Source of the DNA: Bifidobacteriaceae bacterium
GTDB lineage: Bacteria > Actinomycetota > Actinomycetes > Actinomycetales > Bifidobacteriaceae
Direction: 5' to 3'
Length of the DNA stretch: 64,000 nt
Assembly (NCBI GenBank): GCA_022651005.1
Contig: JALCQD010000003.1
Span: forward strand, 62,001 to 126,000
Of this stretch, positions 8,624 to 20,651 are shown piece by piece. The translations under genes and the position numbers were made by a program. The stretch's first letter is position 1. Each line of letters opens with the position of its first letter. Under the pieces are notes generated by a model. That model had not been told where the DNA came from. It saw only the letters and a list, made by a program, of their open reading frames with translations, and made no database searches.

Positions 8624-11122
8624 TCAGAAAGTCACCTCGACGCTGACGCGCTCATCCGACGAAACGTTTGGAGAAACGATGTTACCGCTCACACTTTCTC
8701 CGTTCACCGTCATCGATGAAACTCCCGTACGCTTCAAGCTAATGTCGTACCAGTGTCCACGGAACAGGCGCGTGATGCTCAGGTCAGTGAACTGCGCTGG
8801 CAGATGCGGCTCAATCTGGAGTCCCTCGAAGGTGGGCTTGATGCCCAGCAGGTACTGAGACACATCCACGAACGTCCACGCCGCCGTGCCTGTGAGCCAG
8901 GAGTTCTTGCCCTCGCCCGTCACGGCTGCCTCTGGGCCGGAGACCATCTGGCAGTACACGTAGGGTTCGGTCTTGCGCACGTCGGACTTGTCTTCAACGT
9001 AGGCGGGCGCTGTGCGCTTGTAGACGTTGAAGGCCTCCTCGTCGTTGCCCACAACCGCATTGGCAATGGAGATCCACGGGTTGTTATGGCAGAAGATGCC
9101 ACCGTTCTCCTTGTATCCGCGCGGATACGTGGAGATCTCGCCCAACTCAATCTTGTATGTGGAGTACGCGGGAGCAAGAATTGCGGTTCCCCAATCCGTG
9201 GTGAGCTTGTCCTTCACCGACGCCAACGCCTTCTTGGCCTGGCCGTTCTCCGTGCCAATGCCCGCCATGACGCACATGCCCTGCGGCTCGATGTAGATCT
9301 TGCCCTCGTCGTTGGTGTGCGAGCCGACGGGACGCGAGTACGCGTCATAGGCACGCACGAACCAGTCGCCGTCCCAGCCTGCAGTTTCGGCAGCCTGACG
9401 CACCGTGTCAATCGCCTCGCGCACGGCAGTGGCCTGCGCGATGGTGCGGGAGCGATCCACTCCCAAAACCGGCGCATACTTCTCGAGGATCTCGACATAC
9501 TGATCGCCGTAAAGCACGAACATGCCGGCGATGAACACGGATTCCGCCACGTTCTCGTCCTTGCTGGACTTCACCGTCTGGAAGCTCTCGCCAGGCGTGT
9601 TCGTGAAGGCGTTGAGGTTGAGGCAATCGTTCCAGTCAGCGCGTCCGATGAGAGGCAGCTTGTGCGGTCCCAGGTGCGTCATGGTGAAGTTCACCGAGCG
9701 GCGCAAGTGCTCCAGCAGCGAGACCTCTGTGCCCGCGGTGGAGTCAAAGGGAACGTGTTCCGCAAGAATCGAGGTGTCCCCCGTCTCAGCGAGGTATGCA
9801 TGCACTGCGGCGACCAGCCACAGCGGATCGTCGTTGAAGCCACCACCGATGTCGGCGTTGCCCTTCTTGGTGAGGGGCTGGTACTGGTGCCACGCCGAGC
9901 CATCGGGCAGCTGCGTGGAAGCGATGTCCAGAATGCGCTGGCGAGCGCGGTCCGGAATGAGGTGCACGAAGCCCAGCAGATCCTGATTGGAATCGCGGAA
10001 GCCCATGCCACGGCCCGTGCCGGATTCAAAGTACGAGGCCGAACGCGAGAGATTGAAGGTGACCATGCACTGGTATTGGTTCCAGATGTTGACCATGCGA
10101 TCGAGCTTCTCGTCGCCGGACTTGACGACGAAGCGGGACAGCAGCTCGTCCCAGTACTGCTTGAGCTCGGCGAGCTTGGTCTCCACGCGTGCGTTGGTGG
10201 AGAGCCCCTCGAACAGCTCGTGCGCAGGCTTCTTGTTGATGATGCCGACCTTGGCCGGGTCTTCGGCGTCTTCCCACTTATCCGCAGGAGCGACCTCGAT
10301 GTAACCCAACACGAAGATCAGTGAGGTCTTCTGACCGGGAGCCAGCTCCAGGCGAATGTGCTCTGCGGCAATGGGGGACCAGCCGTGCGCCACGGAGTCC
10401 TTGGAAGTTGCCGTGCTGATGACGTCGGGGGTGTCCCAGCCGTTGAACTTTCCGAGGAAGGTGTCGCGGTCGGTGTCGAAGCCCACTGTTGAGTGGTTGA
10501 CGGCGAAGAATGCGTAGTGGTTGCGACGTTCCTTGAACTCGGTCTTGTGGTACACGGTCGTTGCGGCATCGTCGCGCTCCACCTCCACCTCCCCGGTGGA
10601 GAAGTTGCGCTGGAAGTTGGAGCCGTCGTCCACGGCGTTCCACAGGCACCATTCCACGGCCCCGGTGACGTCAAGCGTCACGGGCTCGGACGTGGTGTTC
10701 TCCAACTCCAAGCGGTTGACCTCGGCTGTGGTGTGGAGAGGCACGAAGGCAGTCAGCTTTGAGGCGATGCCATTCTTGGCGGCCTCAAAAACGGTATAGC
10801 CAATGCCGTGGCGGCACTTGTACTCGTCAAGCTCTTCGCGGGCCGGCAGGAAGGTTGGCGACCAGGTTGCCGTGGGCTTCCCGTCCGCTCCGATAGTGGA
10901 CAGATAGTACGAGCGCGCACCGTTGTCTCCGGGAACGCCGTTGTAACGGTAGCGGGTGATGCGGCGCAGCTTTGCGTCGCGGTAGAAGTCGTAACCGCCA
11001 CCTGTGTTGGAAATCAGACCGAAGAAGTCCTCATTGCCAAGATAGTTAATCCACGGAAGCGGGGTTGCCGGAGTATCGATGACGTACTCGCACGCCTCAT
11101 CGTCGAAATGACCGTATTTCAT
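8624..11122 (-). CDS. GH94 phosphorylase, cellobiose phosphorylase type
   Basis: An 832-residue cytoplasmic phosphorylase. Family GH94 cleaves beta-glucosides with phosphate to give glucose 1-phosphate, saving ATP. The N-terminal beta-sandwich begins YGHFDDEACEYVIDTPATPL. The (alpha/alpha)6 barrel holds GFRDSNQDLLGFVHLIPDRA and the catalytic-acid motif IGRADWNDCLNLN (aspartate near residue 494), both characteristic of cellobiose phosphorylases rather than chitobiose or cyclic-glucan enzymes. Length fits the family. AAGGAGAAAC precedes the ATG. It lies 156 bases after the GH1 gene on the same strand and ends at a terminator. In this context it would degrade the beta-1,4-glucan backbone left after alpha-xylosidase action. 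Activity on longer cellodextrins is not excluded. Confidence 0.92.
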   Translation of the reverse strand: MKYGHFDDEACEYVIDTPATPLPWINYLGNEDFFGLISNTGGGYDFYRDAKLRRITRYRYNGVPGDNGARSYYLSTIGADGKPTATWSPTFLPAREELDEYKCRHGIGYTVFEAAKNGIASKLTAFVPLHTTAEVNRLELENTTSEPVTLDVTGAVEWCLWNAVDDGSNFQRNFSTGEVEVERDDAATTVYHKTEFKERRNHYAFFAVNHSTVGFDTDRDTFLGKFNGWDTPDVISTATSKDSVAHGWSPIAAEHIRLELAPGQKTSLIFVLGYIEVAPADKWEDAEDPAKVGIINKKPAHELFEGLSTNARVETKLAELKQYWDELLSRFVVKSGDEKLDRMVNIWNQYQCMVTFNLSRSASYFESGTGRGMGFRDSNQDLLGFVHLIPDRARQRILDIASTQLPDGSAWHQYQPLTKKGNADIGGGFNDDPLWLVAAVHAYLAETGDTSILAEHVPFDSTAGTEVSLLEHLRRSVNFTMTHLGPHKLPLIGRADWNDCLNLNAFTNTPGESFQTVKSSKDENVAESVFIAGMFVLYGDQYVEILEKYAPVLGVDRSRTIAQATAVREAIDTVRQAAETAGWDGDWFVRAYDAYSRPVGSHTNDEGKIYIEPQGMCVMAGIGTENGQAKKALASVKDKLTTDWGTAILAPAYSTYKIELGEISTYPRGYKENGGIFCHNNPWISIANAVVGNDEEAFNVYKRTAPAYVEDKSDVRKTEPYVYCQMVSGPEAAVTGEGKNSWLTGTAAWTFVDVSQYLLGIKPTFEGLQIEPHLPAQFTDLSITRLFRGHWYDISLKRTGVSSMTVNGESVSGNIVSPNVSSDERVSVEVTF

Positions 11123-11277
11123 GTTTCTCCTTGATATAAAAAGCTATTGCCAGTCTATTGCAGAGCATGGCCCATTTGCACGTTCATATTGGTATGTCTA
11201 CAGCGCTCACAACGCTGCTCTTCCTGGTGGGCAGTCGTTCGCCGTGGCGATCTCAAAGGTGCGGTAGCCGGGGGGAA

Positions 11278-13736
<2,459 letters not shown>

Positions 13737-13807
13737 GAGTGTCCGTCTCCTTCGCGTTCCCGTGCGGCCACGATGTCCTGCGTTACCGCGTGGCCGCACC
13801 TCACCTT

Positions 13808-14650
13808 TCAGTCCTTTACCAACACGTCTTCCATGGGGAAGTTGCGGCGCATCCACAGCTCGAACAGGTGCATCCAGCTCGCGGCGCCGGGCTCGTCGCC
13901 GTAGCCGTTAGGAATGGAGCTTTCTGGCGTTGCCAGCGCAAGACCGTGGCCGCCCTTGGGATAGAGATGAACCTCGACGGGCACATTGTGGTTCTTGCAG
14001 GCCAGTGCGAACAAAGTGGAATTCTCAACGGGCACGAGATCGTCGGTCATGGTGTGCCAGATGAAGGTCTTTGGGGTGTCTTTATCCACCTGCAATTCGA
14101 GCGACACCTCACGCAGAGCCTCCGGGTCCTTGGCCTTGGGGCCCAGGAGCTCGTCGAAGGAGTCTCGGTGGGCGAACTTTCCGGAGGTGAGCACTGAATA
14201 GCCCAGCATGAGGCCGTTGGGGCGAATCTGCTGTTCGTCAAAGCCAGCGGCTCGCAGCCGATCCTTGTTCCACATGGTGGCGAGACTGGCCGCTACATGA
14301 CCTCCAGCGGAGAATCCGGCAATCACAATCTTGGTGACGTCGATGTTCCACTCGCGCGAATGTTCGCGCAGGAGGGCCATGGAGGCCGCCGCCTGTTCGA
14401 GCGCCACGGGGAAGCGTGCCGGCGAGCAGGTGTAGCGCAGAACGAAGGCGTTGTACCCCAAGCCGATCATGCGCTCTGCGATGGGCTCTGCCTCGCGGTC
14501 CGTTACCCAGGAGTAGCCGCCGCCGGGGCAGATGAGCACCGTGGGACGCACGCGGTCGGGGTGCATTTCCTTCGAGTTCTCGATGACGTAACCGCTGAGG
14601 CGCGCGGCCTCACCGGTGGTGGACTTCACAGTTTCCGAAACGAGGAACAT
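13808..14650 (-). CDS. Alpha/beta-hydrolase, probable carbohydrate acetylesterase
   Basis: About 280 residues of the BD-FAE/acetylxylan-esterase-like hydrolase group. The oxyanion region reads CPGGGYSWVTDREAEP, the nucleophile serine lies in VIAGFSAGGHVAAS near residue 113, the acid aspartate in WHTMTDDLVPVENS and the histidine in YPKGGHGLAL. There is no signal peptide. The ATG at 14650 has GGAAAGGGAAAG upstream; ATG 14665 and TTG 14680 are alternatives. It lies between GH42 and the ROK kinase in one transcription unit. Xyloglucan galactose is often O-acetylated, so deacetylation before galactosidase action is a reasonable role, though esterase substrate cannot be read from sequence. Confidence 0.8.
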   Translation of the reverse strand: MFLVSETVKSTTGEAARLSGYVIENSKEMHPDRVRPTVLICPGGGYSWVTDREAEPIAERMIGLGYNAFVLRYTCSPARFPVALEQAAASMALLREHSREWNIDVTKIVIAGFSAGGHVAASLATMWNKDRLRAAGFDEQQIRPNGLMLGYSVLTSGKFAHRDSFDELLGPKAKDPEALREVSLELQVDKDTPKTFIWHTMTDDLVPVENSTLFALACKNHNVPVEVHLYPKGGHGLALATPESSIPNGYGDEPGAASWMHLFELWMRRNFPMEDVLVKD

Positions 14651-14687
14651 GCTTTCCCTTTCCATTGTGCTCACTGCCAAACGCCGA

Positions 14688-16811
14688 CTACTGAAGAATC
14701 AGGACTCCAAACTTTTCCAGAGTCAATGGGGACTCGGAAGCTGTCGGGCCACCGATTGTGCGGCCAGTCAGCACATCGGTGCGCGGCTCGCTTAGCCGCA
14801 CCTCGCCGCCCTTGCCCGCCATGTCGATGACGAAAGTGAGCGCCGTGCCATCGTCTGCTGTGCGAGTGGAGACCTCGAGACCCTCGCTCGCCGACTCGAC
14901 AACGGCATTGCCGCCCTCGAGGACTGCCGCATCAAGCCCAGAAAGCACTGCGCTGACTACTGTTGCAAGTGCCGCGCTGTTCGGCATCGTGGCAACGTAG
15001 AATCCTTGACCTTTGCCAAATTCATTCACGGTGACCGCGGGCGCGCCTGCGTAATAATCATCACCGCCGTAGGTGGCGAGGATCGTCGCCGTAGACTGCG
15101 TAGAATCACCAGCCTCTGCTGGGGTATCCGTACGCACAATGTCGCACAGAAGCGATCCAGCAGGTGCGACGGAGCCAGCCACGTCCTCTGCAAACTCCAG
15201 CGGCACGGAGGTGCCGGGAGCCAAGGCATCGGTTTCCTCCGCCCACACCCCGAAAACATCGCGCAGCGGTGAGGGCGCACCACCCAAATGACACCTGTCG
15301 TTTTCATTGGCAATCGAGCTCATTGTGGTGACAACCAGACGGCCGCCCCCACGCACATAGGTACGCAGATTGGCGGCGGTCGGCTCGTCCACCATGTACA
15401 AGCAGGGAGCGAAAACGGCATCGTACCCGCTGAGATCGGAGGTCTTGCTCACCATATCCACCGGAATGTGACGGCGGTAAAGCTCGGAATAGTATCGGTC
15501 AATTTCAGTCAGGTAATCGAGACTCACGGAGGGACCCACGCTGCCGAGCATGCCCCACCACGACTGCCAATCAAAGATCACGGCCACACGAGCGTGGACC
15601 GTGCTTCCCGCAACGCTGGTGCCGAGCTTCTTGAGTTCCTCCCCCAGTGCCGCCGTTTCGCGGAAGACGCGGGTATCGCTGGTGCCGTCGTTCTCGATCA
15701 CGGCGCCGTGGAACTTTTCGCAACCCGCCTGCGAGCGGCGCATTTGGAAGAACTGAATGGTATCTGCACCGTGCGCCATGGCCTGGTAACTCTGGGCGCG
15801 CATCTGGCCGGGCTTCTTCATGGAGTTGAAGGGCTGCCAATTGGCGCGGCTTGGGGTCTGTTCCATGAGCATGAAGGGGCCGCCCTTGAGACCGCGCATG
15901 AGATCGTGCCACATGGCGATGTGACTTGGCGCGGTGTCATAGCTCGGGTAGCAGTCCCATGCCACCACATCGAGATCCTTGGCCCAGGTGAAGTAGTCGT
16001 AGTCCTTGAAGTCGAGCATGAAGTTGGTGGTGACGGGGATCGTATGCGTGGCCGTCGAACTGTTCTCGCGGACCGCCGAGACCTCGAGATTGTAAATGCC
16101 GCGCGCCGCGTCGCTCATGAAGCGGCGGTAATCCAGTGTGAGCGCGGGCAGCAGGGAACGGTTCTCGTCCACTGCGTCGCCGAGCTCGTTCGGTGGGAAG
16201 ATCTCCTTGAAGGAGTGATAGGTGTGACCCCAGAAGTTGGTGGTCCACGCCGCGTTGAGTGCCTCGACCGAGCCGTAGCGGTTCTTGAGCCAGACTCGGA
16301 AGGCTGCGGCGCAGTTGTCGCAGTAGCAGTAACCGCTCATCTCATTGGAGATGTGCCAGCACACAAGGTTGTCGAGGTGGGCGTAGCGCTTGGCGATGAG
16401 GCCAGCGAGCTTCGGCGCAAACTCGCGGTAAGTGGGGCTTGAGGGGCACGGGTTGTGACGGCCGCCGTGGCGGTGGCGCCGGCCTTGGAAGTCCACGCGA
16501 TTGATATCGGGGTGCCGGAGCGTCATCCAGGCAGGAAGCGCACCTGTGGAGGTGGCCATCACGATGGTGAGGCCCGCTTTTGTGACCGTGTCGACGATGT
16601 CGTCGAGCATCGAGAAGTCGTAGGTCTCTTCATCCGGGGTCCCCGGCTGCAGCAGAGCCCACGAGAACACGTTGAGCGTGACAGAGGTAACGTGCGCCTG
16701 CTTGAGGAGACGCATATCCTCATCCCATGTTTCGCGGGGCCATTGCTCGGGATTGTAATCGCCGCCGAAAAGAATCGATTCGCCCGCGGTCGGCATCGTG
16801 ATGTTCTGCAT
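14688..16811 (-). CDS. GH42 beta-galactosidase
   Basis: A 707-residue GH42 enzyme with the N-terminal signature FGGDYNPEQWPRETWDEDM. The acid/base glutamate lies in CWHISNEMSG near residue 155, the nucleophile in FMLMEQTPSRANWQP near 315, and the middle holds the trimerisation domain of the family. The cysteine cluster CYCDNC follows the acid/base glutamate, as in zinc-binding GH42 proteins. There is no signal peptide. The ATG is preceded by GGGGG. It is followed by esterase, ROK kinase and GH1 genes. Removal of terminal beta-galactose from imported oligosaccharides is expected; beta-1,2-galactosyl-xylose as in xyloglucan is inferred from context only. Confidence 0.93.
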   Translation of the reverse strand: MQNITMPTAGESILFGGDYNPEQWPRETWDEDMRLLKQAHVTSVTLNVFSWALLQPGTPDEETYDFSMLDDIVDTVTKAGLTIVMATSTGALPAWMTLRHPDINRVDFQGRRHRHGGRHNPCPSSPTYREFAPKLAGLIAKRYAHLDNLVCWHISNEMSGYCYCDNCAAAFRVWLKNRYGSVEALNAAWTTNFWGHTYHSFKEIFPPNELGDAVDENRSLLPALTLDYRRFMSDAARGIYNLEVSAVRENSSTATHTIPVTTNFMLDFKDYDYFTWAKDLDVVAWDCYPSYDTAPSHIAMWHDLMRGLKGGPFMLMEQTPSRANWQPFNSMKKPGQMRAQSYQAMAHGADTIQFFQMRRSQAGCEKFHGAVIENDGTSDTRVFRETAALGEELKKLGTSVAGSTVHARVAVIFDWQSWWGMLGSVGPSVSLDYLTEIDRYYSELYRRHIPVDMVSKTSDLSGYDAVFAPCLYMVDEPTAANLRTYVRGGGRLVVTTMSSIANENDRCHLGGAPSPLRDVFGVWAEETDALAPGTSVPLEFAEDVAGSVAPAGSLLCDIVRTDTPAEAGDSTQSTATILATYGGDDYYAGAPAVTVNEFGKGQGFYVATMPNSAALATVVSAVLSGLDAAVLEGGNAVVESASEGLEVSTRTADDGTALTFVIDMAGKGGEVRLSEPRTDVLTGRTIGGPTASESPLTLEKFGVLILQ

Positions 16812-16866
16812 GAAACCCCCAATAAATCAAATTCCATTAAATGTGTGCGGAAAACTCTCTTCATGC

Positions 16867-16974
16867 GAAAATCGCGATGAATGCGGAATCGGCGAGAGGA
16901 TCGTGCCGTACAGCACCATCTCAGTCGCGGATGAGTTACCTCGGTAACTGACTTCCGCATTCATCGCGATTTTC
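16867..16974. repeat. Long inverted repeat with 22-bp perfect arms
   Basis: The 22 bases at 16867-16888 are the exact reverse complement of 16953-16974; the arms begin GAAAATCGCGATG. The 64-base interior contains another hairpin, GTTACC-TC-GGTAAC at 16935-16948. The element fills the space between the permease gene ending at 17003 and GH42 starting at 16811. It lacks a T run and may be a processing hairpin, a cruciform, or a short non-autonomous element. I saw no second copy in the window. Confidence 0.75.
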
Positions 16975-17002
16975 CGCGCATCTCACCTCTGCAAAAGAGG
17001 CT

Positions 17003-18013
17003 CTACTTCACTGCGCCAGCCGAGAGGCCGGACTGCCAGTACCGCTGCAGGAAGAAGAACGAGATGATCAGCGGAACAACCGCCACCAGCGAACCGGTGA
17101 TGATGTACGAATCCGGAAGGCCGCCACCCACCGAGGGATCACCGCTCATCTTGAGCCACAGGTTCAGGCCCACGGTCAGCGGGTAGTTCGAGCGGTCGGA
17201 GAGCATGATCAATGGCAGGAAGTAGTTATTCCACGCGCCCACCAGCGAGAACAGCAGCACGGTGACGAATCCCGGAGACAACAGCGGAAGAGCGATCTTC
17301 CAGAAGATGGTCCAGTGATTTGCGCCGTCCAGCTTTGCCGCCTCGACCAGCGAGATCGGGATGGACTGTTGTGCGTAGATGATCATCAGGTACAGGCCGA
17401 ACGGGAACGACAGCTGCGGAAGGATCACCGACCACATCGTGTCGACCAGGCCGATCTTCGAGTACATGAGGAACAAAGGAATCGTGATGATGGTGGTCGG
17501 AATGGACATGAAGGCCAACGTGACCGCCAGCAAAGCCTTGCGGCCCGGGAACTTCATGACGGCGACGGCGTACCCCGCGAAGGCGGCGATCACCGTGGAA
17601 CCGAAGCCCACCACGACTGCGTAGATGATGGTGTTGAGCAGCCAGCGGCCATAGATGGCGCCGGAATAGCTGAAGGTTCCCACCAGATTCTGCCACAGCT
17701 GGAATCCGCCGTTCTTAGAGTTGGCGAACCACAAACCGAAGGAGTTGTACAGACCACCGTTTGACTTGGTGGCGCTGAACAGCAGCCAGCATAGCGGGAT
17801 GATGCAGTAGGCGGCCATCACGAACATGATGAAGTGCAGAGCCCATGAAGAGGCGTGCTGACCGCGCGTCATCTTCGGACCCTTTTCCTGCTTCAGCCTG
17901 TTCTTGTAGTTCCTCTGTGAGGCTTTTGCGTTGCGCTTGTCGCGACGACTCAGGCTTCTTGAAGAGGCAGAGGCGTTTGATGCGCTTGTCGGCGTTGCAG
18001 TTGTATCAGTCAT
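17003..18013 (-). CDS. Sugar ABC transporter permease, MalG type (set 2)
   Basis: A permease of about 336 residues with a long basic, Ser/Thr-rich N-terminal tail, several membrane spans, the EAA loop (LVEAAKLDGANHWTIFWKIA) near residue 240 and a C-terminus ending RYWQSGLSAGAVK. The ATG at 18013 has TGGAGTGAC upstream and overlaps the end of its partner permease gene by eight bases, implying coupled translation; a GTG at 18019 would add two residues. It belongs to the second importer of the locus and is followed, after the long inverted repeat, by GH42. No cognate ATPase is encoded here. Confidence 0.93.
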   Translation of the reverse strand: MTDTTATPTSASNASASSRSLSRRDKRNAKASQRNYKNRLKQEKGPKMTRGQHASSWALHFIMFVMAAYCIIPLCWLLFSATKSNGGLYNSFGLWFANSKNGGFQLWQNLVGTFSYSGAIYGRWLLNTIIYAVVVGFGSTVIAAFAGYAVAVMKFPGRKALLAVTLAFMSIPTTIITIPLFLMYSKIGLVDTMWSVILPQLSFPFGLYLMIIYAQQSIPISLVEAAKLDGANHWTIFWKIALPLLSPGFVTVLLFSLVGAWNNYFLPLIMLSDRSNYPLTVGLNLWLKMSGDPSVGGGLPDSYIITGSLVAVVPLIISFFFLQRYWQSGLSAGAVK

Positions 18014-18956
18014 TGTCACTCCACTTGTCTCCGATGAACTTCACGATGCCGATGACAACCATCGTCACGAGGCCCGCGACCAGCGACACAGCGGCCGCAT
18101 AGTTCATGTTTTGACCCTTGAAGGCCAAGGTGTAGGTGTACATATTCGGCGTGTACGACGAAGGAATGGCGTCAGGCGCAATGGACTGCAACAGATTCGG
18201 TTCGTTGAACAGCTGGAAGGCACCGATGAGGCAGAAGACCAAGGTCATCACAACAGAACCCTTGATGGCCGGAATCTTGATGGACCATGCGATGCGGAAT
18301 TCGCTTGCGCCGTCGAGGCGAGCTGCTTCGTAGAGCTCGTCAGGAATGGTGCGCAGCGAGGAGTAATAGATGAGCATGTTGTAGCCCATGAAGCCCCAAA
18401 TCACGATGTTCATGATGGCGAACATGATGAACTTGGAACTCAGCAGATCCGGAGACTTGCCACCGAAGAGCTTGAAGACCTGACCCACGAGGCCGTAGTC
18501 CTGGCCGTAGATGTAGCTCCACATCAGTGCCGCCACCACGGACGGAACTGCGTAGGGCAGGAACACGAGGATGCGCGGAACGGCGATGTGCTTGATGCGT
18601 CCGGAGTCCAGAATCAGAGCGGCGCACAGGGCCAGGATCACCAGCAGCGGTGCCTGGATCACGGCGTAGAGGCTCACTCGCTTGAAGCCGGCCCAGAACA
18701 GTGGGTCAGTAAAAGCCTGAATGTAATTAGAGAATCCGGCGAAGGACTCTCCACCAATCATCTTGGTCTGGAAGAAGCCCAAGTACAGAGCGTACAAGAG
18801 CGGCAAAATGGTGCCAAACAGGAACATCACAACGTAAGGGGCAGAGAAGGCGAGGCCACTCCACTCCCACTTTTCCTTCCTTCCCCTATCCTTCTTACGA
18901 CGGTTGGTGCGTGCTGGATGCACCTTCCCGGCGTCTACTGTCGCACTGTGTGCCAC
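18006..18956 (-). CDS. Sugar ABC transporter permease, MalF type (set 2)
   Basis: An inner-membrane importer subunit of about 316 residues with a very basic N-terminus (NRRKKDRGRKEKWEW), several hydrophobic helices and the EAA loop LYEAARLDGASEFRIAWSIK near residue 215. I prefer the GTG at 18956 because TTGAGG lies about eight bases upstream; a TTG at 18968 is in frame. The gene follows the binding-protein gene and overlaps the second permease. By context it carries oligosaccharides for the GH42/GH1/GH94 enzymes encoded downstream. Confidence 0.92.
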   Translation of the reverse strand: MAHSATVDAGKVHPARTNRRKKDRGRKEKWEWSGLAFSAPYVVMFLFGTILPLLYALYLGFFQTKMIGGESFAGFSNYIQAFTDPLFWAGFKRVSLYAVIQAPLLVILALCAALILDSGRIKHIAVPRILVFLPYAVPSVVAALMWSYIYGQDYGLVGQVFKLFGGKSPDLLSSKFIMFAIMNIVIWGFMGYNMLIYYSSLRTIPDELYEAARLDGASEFRIAWSIKIPAIKGSVVMTLVFCLIGAFQLFNEPNLLQSIAPDAIPSSYTPNMYTYTLAFKGQNMNYAAAVSLVAGLVTMVVIGIVKFIGDKWSDND

Positions 18957-19000
18957 GACATGCCTCAATTCCTAAAGTTTCAAAAATCAAAAGGGAGTAC

Positions 19001-19057
19001 GGGCGCCGGCGGCTCTGCGAGAGGCGAAACCTCTGCTCGGACCGCAACCGGCACCCC
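19001..19057 (-). promoter_or_regulatory. Intercistronic stem-loop between binding protein and permease genes (set 2)
   Basis: Nested complementarity around GCCGG (19005) with CCGGC (19048), and GAGAGG with CCTCT inside. No T run follows. It occupies the same place as the hairpins in importer set 1, which suggests conserved control of binding-protein to permease ratio. Confidence 0.45.
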
Positions 19058-19101
19058 ACTCATTCATTTACTGCTTCACTACTAAACCGCAGGTTTCCCG
19101 C

Positions 19102-20499
19102 TTACTTGTTTTCCGTAACGGTGAAGCCCTGGTTCTTTGCATAGGACACCAACTTGGTCTCCCACTTGCCCACGGCGTCGAAGATCGAATCGCCAGAGGT
19201 GTAGGTAGGAACCACGATGTCGTTGTACTCGTTCACGAACTCCTGGTTGAAGGGGAGCACGGACCAGTTGGTGTTGACGATCTTTGCAGCGTCGAAGTAG
19301 ACCTTGTTCACAGCCTGTCCGCCGAAGTACTTATCGGTGATGGCAGCCTGCTTCTCGTCGTTCTGGTACACATTCGCCGCGGAGAACAGACCGCCGGTGG
19401 TCACCAGCGTGTTCACTGCAGTCTTGTTGGAGCTGATGTAGTTCATGAATGCAACAGCTGCGGCCTGCTTGGTCTTCGAGGTGACGTTCTTGGTGAGCGC
19501 CAGCATCGAACCACCGGAGGTGGAGGAGCGAGCAGAATCGGAACCCCAGGACGGAGGAACCTCAACCTTCCACTTGCCCGAAAGGCTCGGGTACATGGAC
19601 TTGAGGAGCGCTCCGCGCCATGCACCGTCGAGGTAGGTGGCGTAACGGCTCTTGTTCATAGCCTGGTTGAATTCGGAACCGGCGGAAGAGATCGGCTGAA
19701 GAACGCCTTCCTTGATGCAGCGCTGGATGAAGGTCGAGACTTCCTTGACCTTGGAGTTCTGCATGTCGAAGGAAAGGTTCTGAACGTCCTTGACGGTCCA
19801 CGGCTTGGAGTCCGCGTAGTCAAGGAAGTTGGTGAGGTTACGAGGATCTGCGAGATCCACGAAGCCCATGTACTTGCTGGAATCGGCCTTGTGCAGCTTG
19901 ATTCCCTCTTCCTCAAATTCCTTCCACGTGGTAGGAGTCTTGAGGTTGTACTTCTTCAGGATGTCGTTGCGGTAGTAGAGAACCGTAGGACCCTGATCTG
20001 TAGGAATGCCGTAGAGACCGTCGGAGACGTGCGCTGCGGTCCAGGCTGCGGTGTTGTAGTTAGCGCCGACTTCCTTCTCGATGGAATCGGAGCTGAAGTT
20101 GGTGAGATCGCCCTTCACGGCGAACTGCGGCATCGAATCGTATTCCATCTGGATGATGTCCGGAATGCCCTTGTTCGCAGACACAACGTTCTGGAACTTG
20201 GTGTATTCGTCGGTGCTCACAGGGCTGAGAACGAACTTGATCTTGATGTTCGGGTACTTCTTCTCAAACTGCTGGATGACGGGCTTGTACTGAGTCTCAG
20301 ACCATGCCCACATTGTAAGATTGACTGTCTTCTTCGACTTCAACGCATTGTTGAGATCGGTTGTGGTCAAGCCGGAGTCGCTCGAGCTTGAGCTCGACGA
20401 CGACGTGCCGCCACATCCAGACAACGCGAATACCACCGCAGAAACTCCGGCGACTACCGAAGCAATGCGACGAGCCATCTTCCCCTTAGATGAACCCAA
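19102..20499 (-). CDS. Sugar ABC transporter substrate-binding lipoprotein (set 2)
   Basis: About 465 residues from a TTG at 20499 that has a perfect AAGGAGG six bases upstream; ATG 20478 is the alternative. A basic hydrophobic segment leads to the lipobox ALSGCGG, then a run of serines. The mature part is a family 1 solute-binding protein with NLTMWAWSETQYKPVIQQFE at its start. It follows GH5 by about 150 bases containing one hairpin and precedes two permeases. Its sequence differs clearly from the set 1 binding protein. Ligand specificity cannot be read directly; decorated beta-glucan oligosaccharides fit the neighbouring enzymes. Confidence 0.92.
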   Translation of the reverse strand: MGSSKGKMARRIASVVAGVSAVVFALSGCGGTSSSSSSSSDSGLTTTDLNNALKSKKTVNLTMWAWSETQYKPVIQQFEKKYPNIKIKFVLSPVSTDEYTKFQNVVSANKGIPDIIQMEYDSMPQFAVKGDLTNFSSDSIEKEVGANYNTAAWTAAHVSDGLYGIPTDQGPTVLYYRNDILKKYNLKTPTTWKEFEEEGIKLHKADSSKYMGFVDLADPRNLTNFLDYADSKPWTVKDVQNLSFDMQNSKVKEVSTFIQRCIKEGVLQPISSAGSEFNQAMNKSRYATYLDGAWRGALLKSMYPSLSGKWKVEVPPSWGSDSARSSTSGGSMLALTKNVTSKTKQAAAVAFMNYISSNKTAVNTLVTTGGLFSAANVYQNDEKQAAITDKYFGGQAVNKVYFDAAKIVNTNWSVLPFNQEFVNEYNDIVVPTYTSGDSIFDAVGKWETKLVSYAKNQGFTVTENK

Positions 20500-20525
20500 T
20501 TTATTCCTCCTTGAACAACGCCGCC

Positions 20526-20550
20526 CAGAATTCCGACTTTCGGAGTTCTG
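20526..20550 (-). promoter_or_regulatory. Hairpin upstream of binding protein gene (set 2)
   Basis: CAGAATTCCG pairs with CGGAGTTCTG (one mismatch) around a 5-base loop, 27 bases before the TTG start. It may be an mRNA-processing or stabilising hairpin between the GH5 and binding-protein genes. Confidence 0.4.
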
Positions 20551-20651
20551 CTGCATTTTGCTGCTGGCAGCGTGGACTCAAATTTTTAATGCACCCGCGC
20601 CGGCTCAAGAGATCCACACCTTTTTGCGCTCTCCCACGCCCGTGCAAGTCC

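Noticed and set aside
8753-10324. 523-codon plus-strand open frame opposite GH94
   Set aside because: Codon-bias shadow; the minus-strand frame has complete GH94 motifs.
13737-13856. Longer ROK kinase start at 13856
   Set aside because: It adds an Arg/Gly-rich tail and overlaps the esterase gene's 3' end; GTG 13736 has a proper ribosome binding site and begins the conserved ROK N-terminus.
15288-16442. 384-codon plus-strand open frame opposite GH42
   Set aside because: Shadow frame; the GH42 active-site motifs are on the minus strand.
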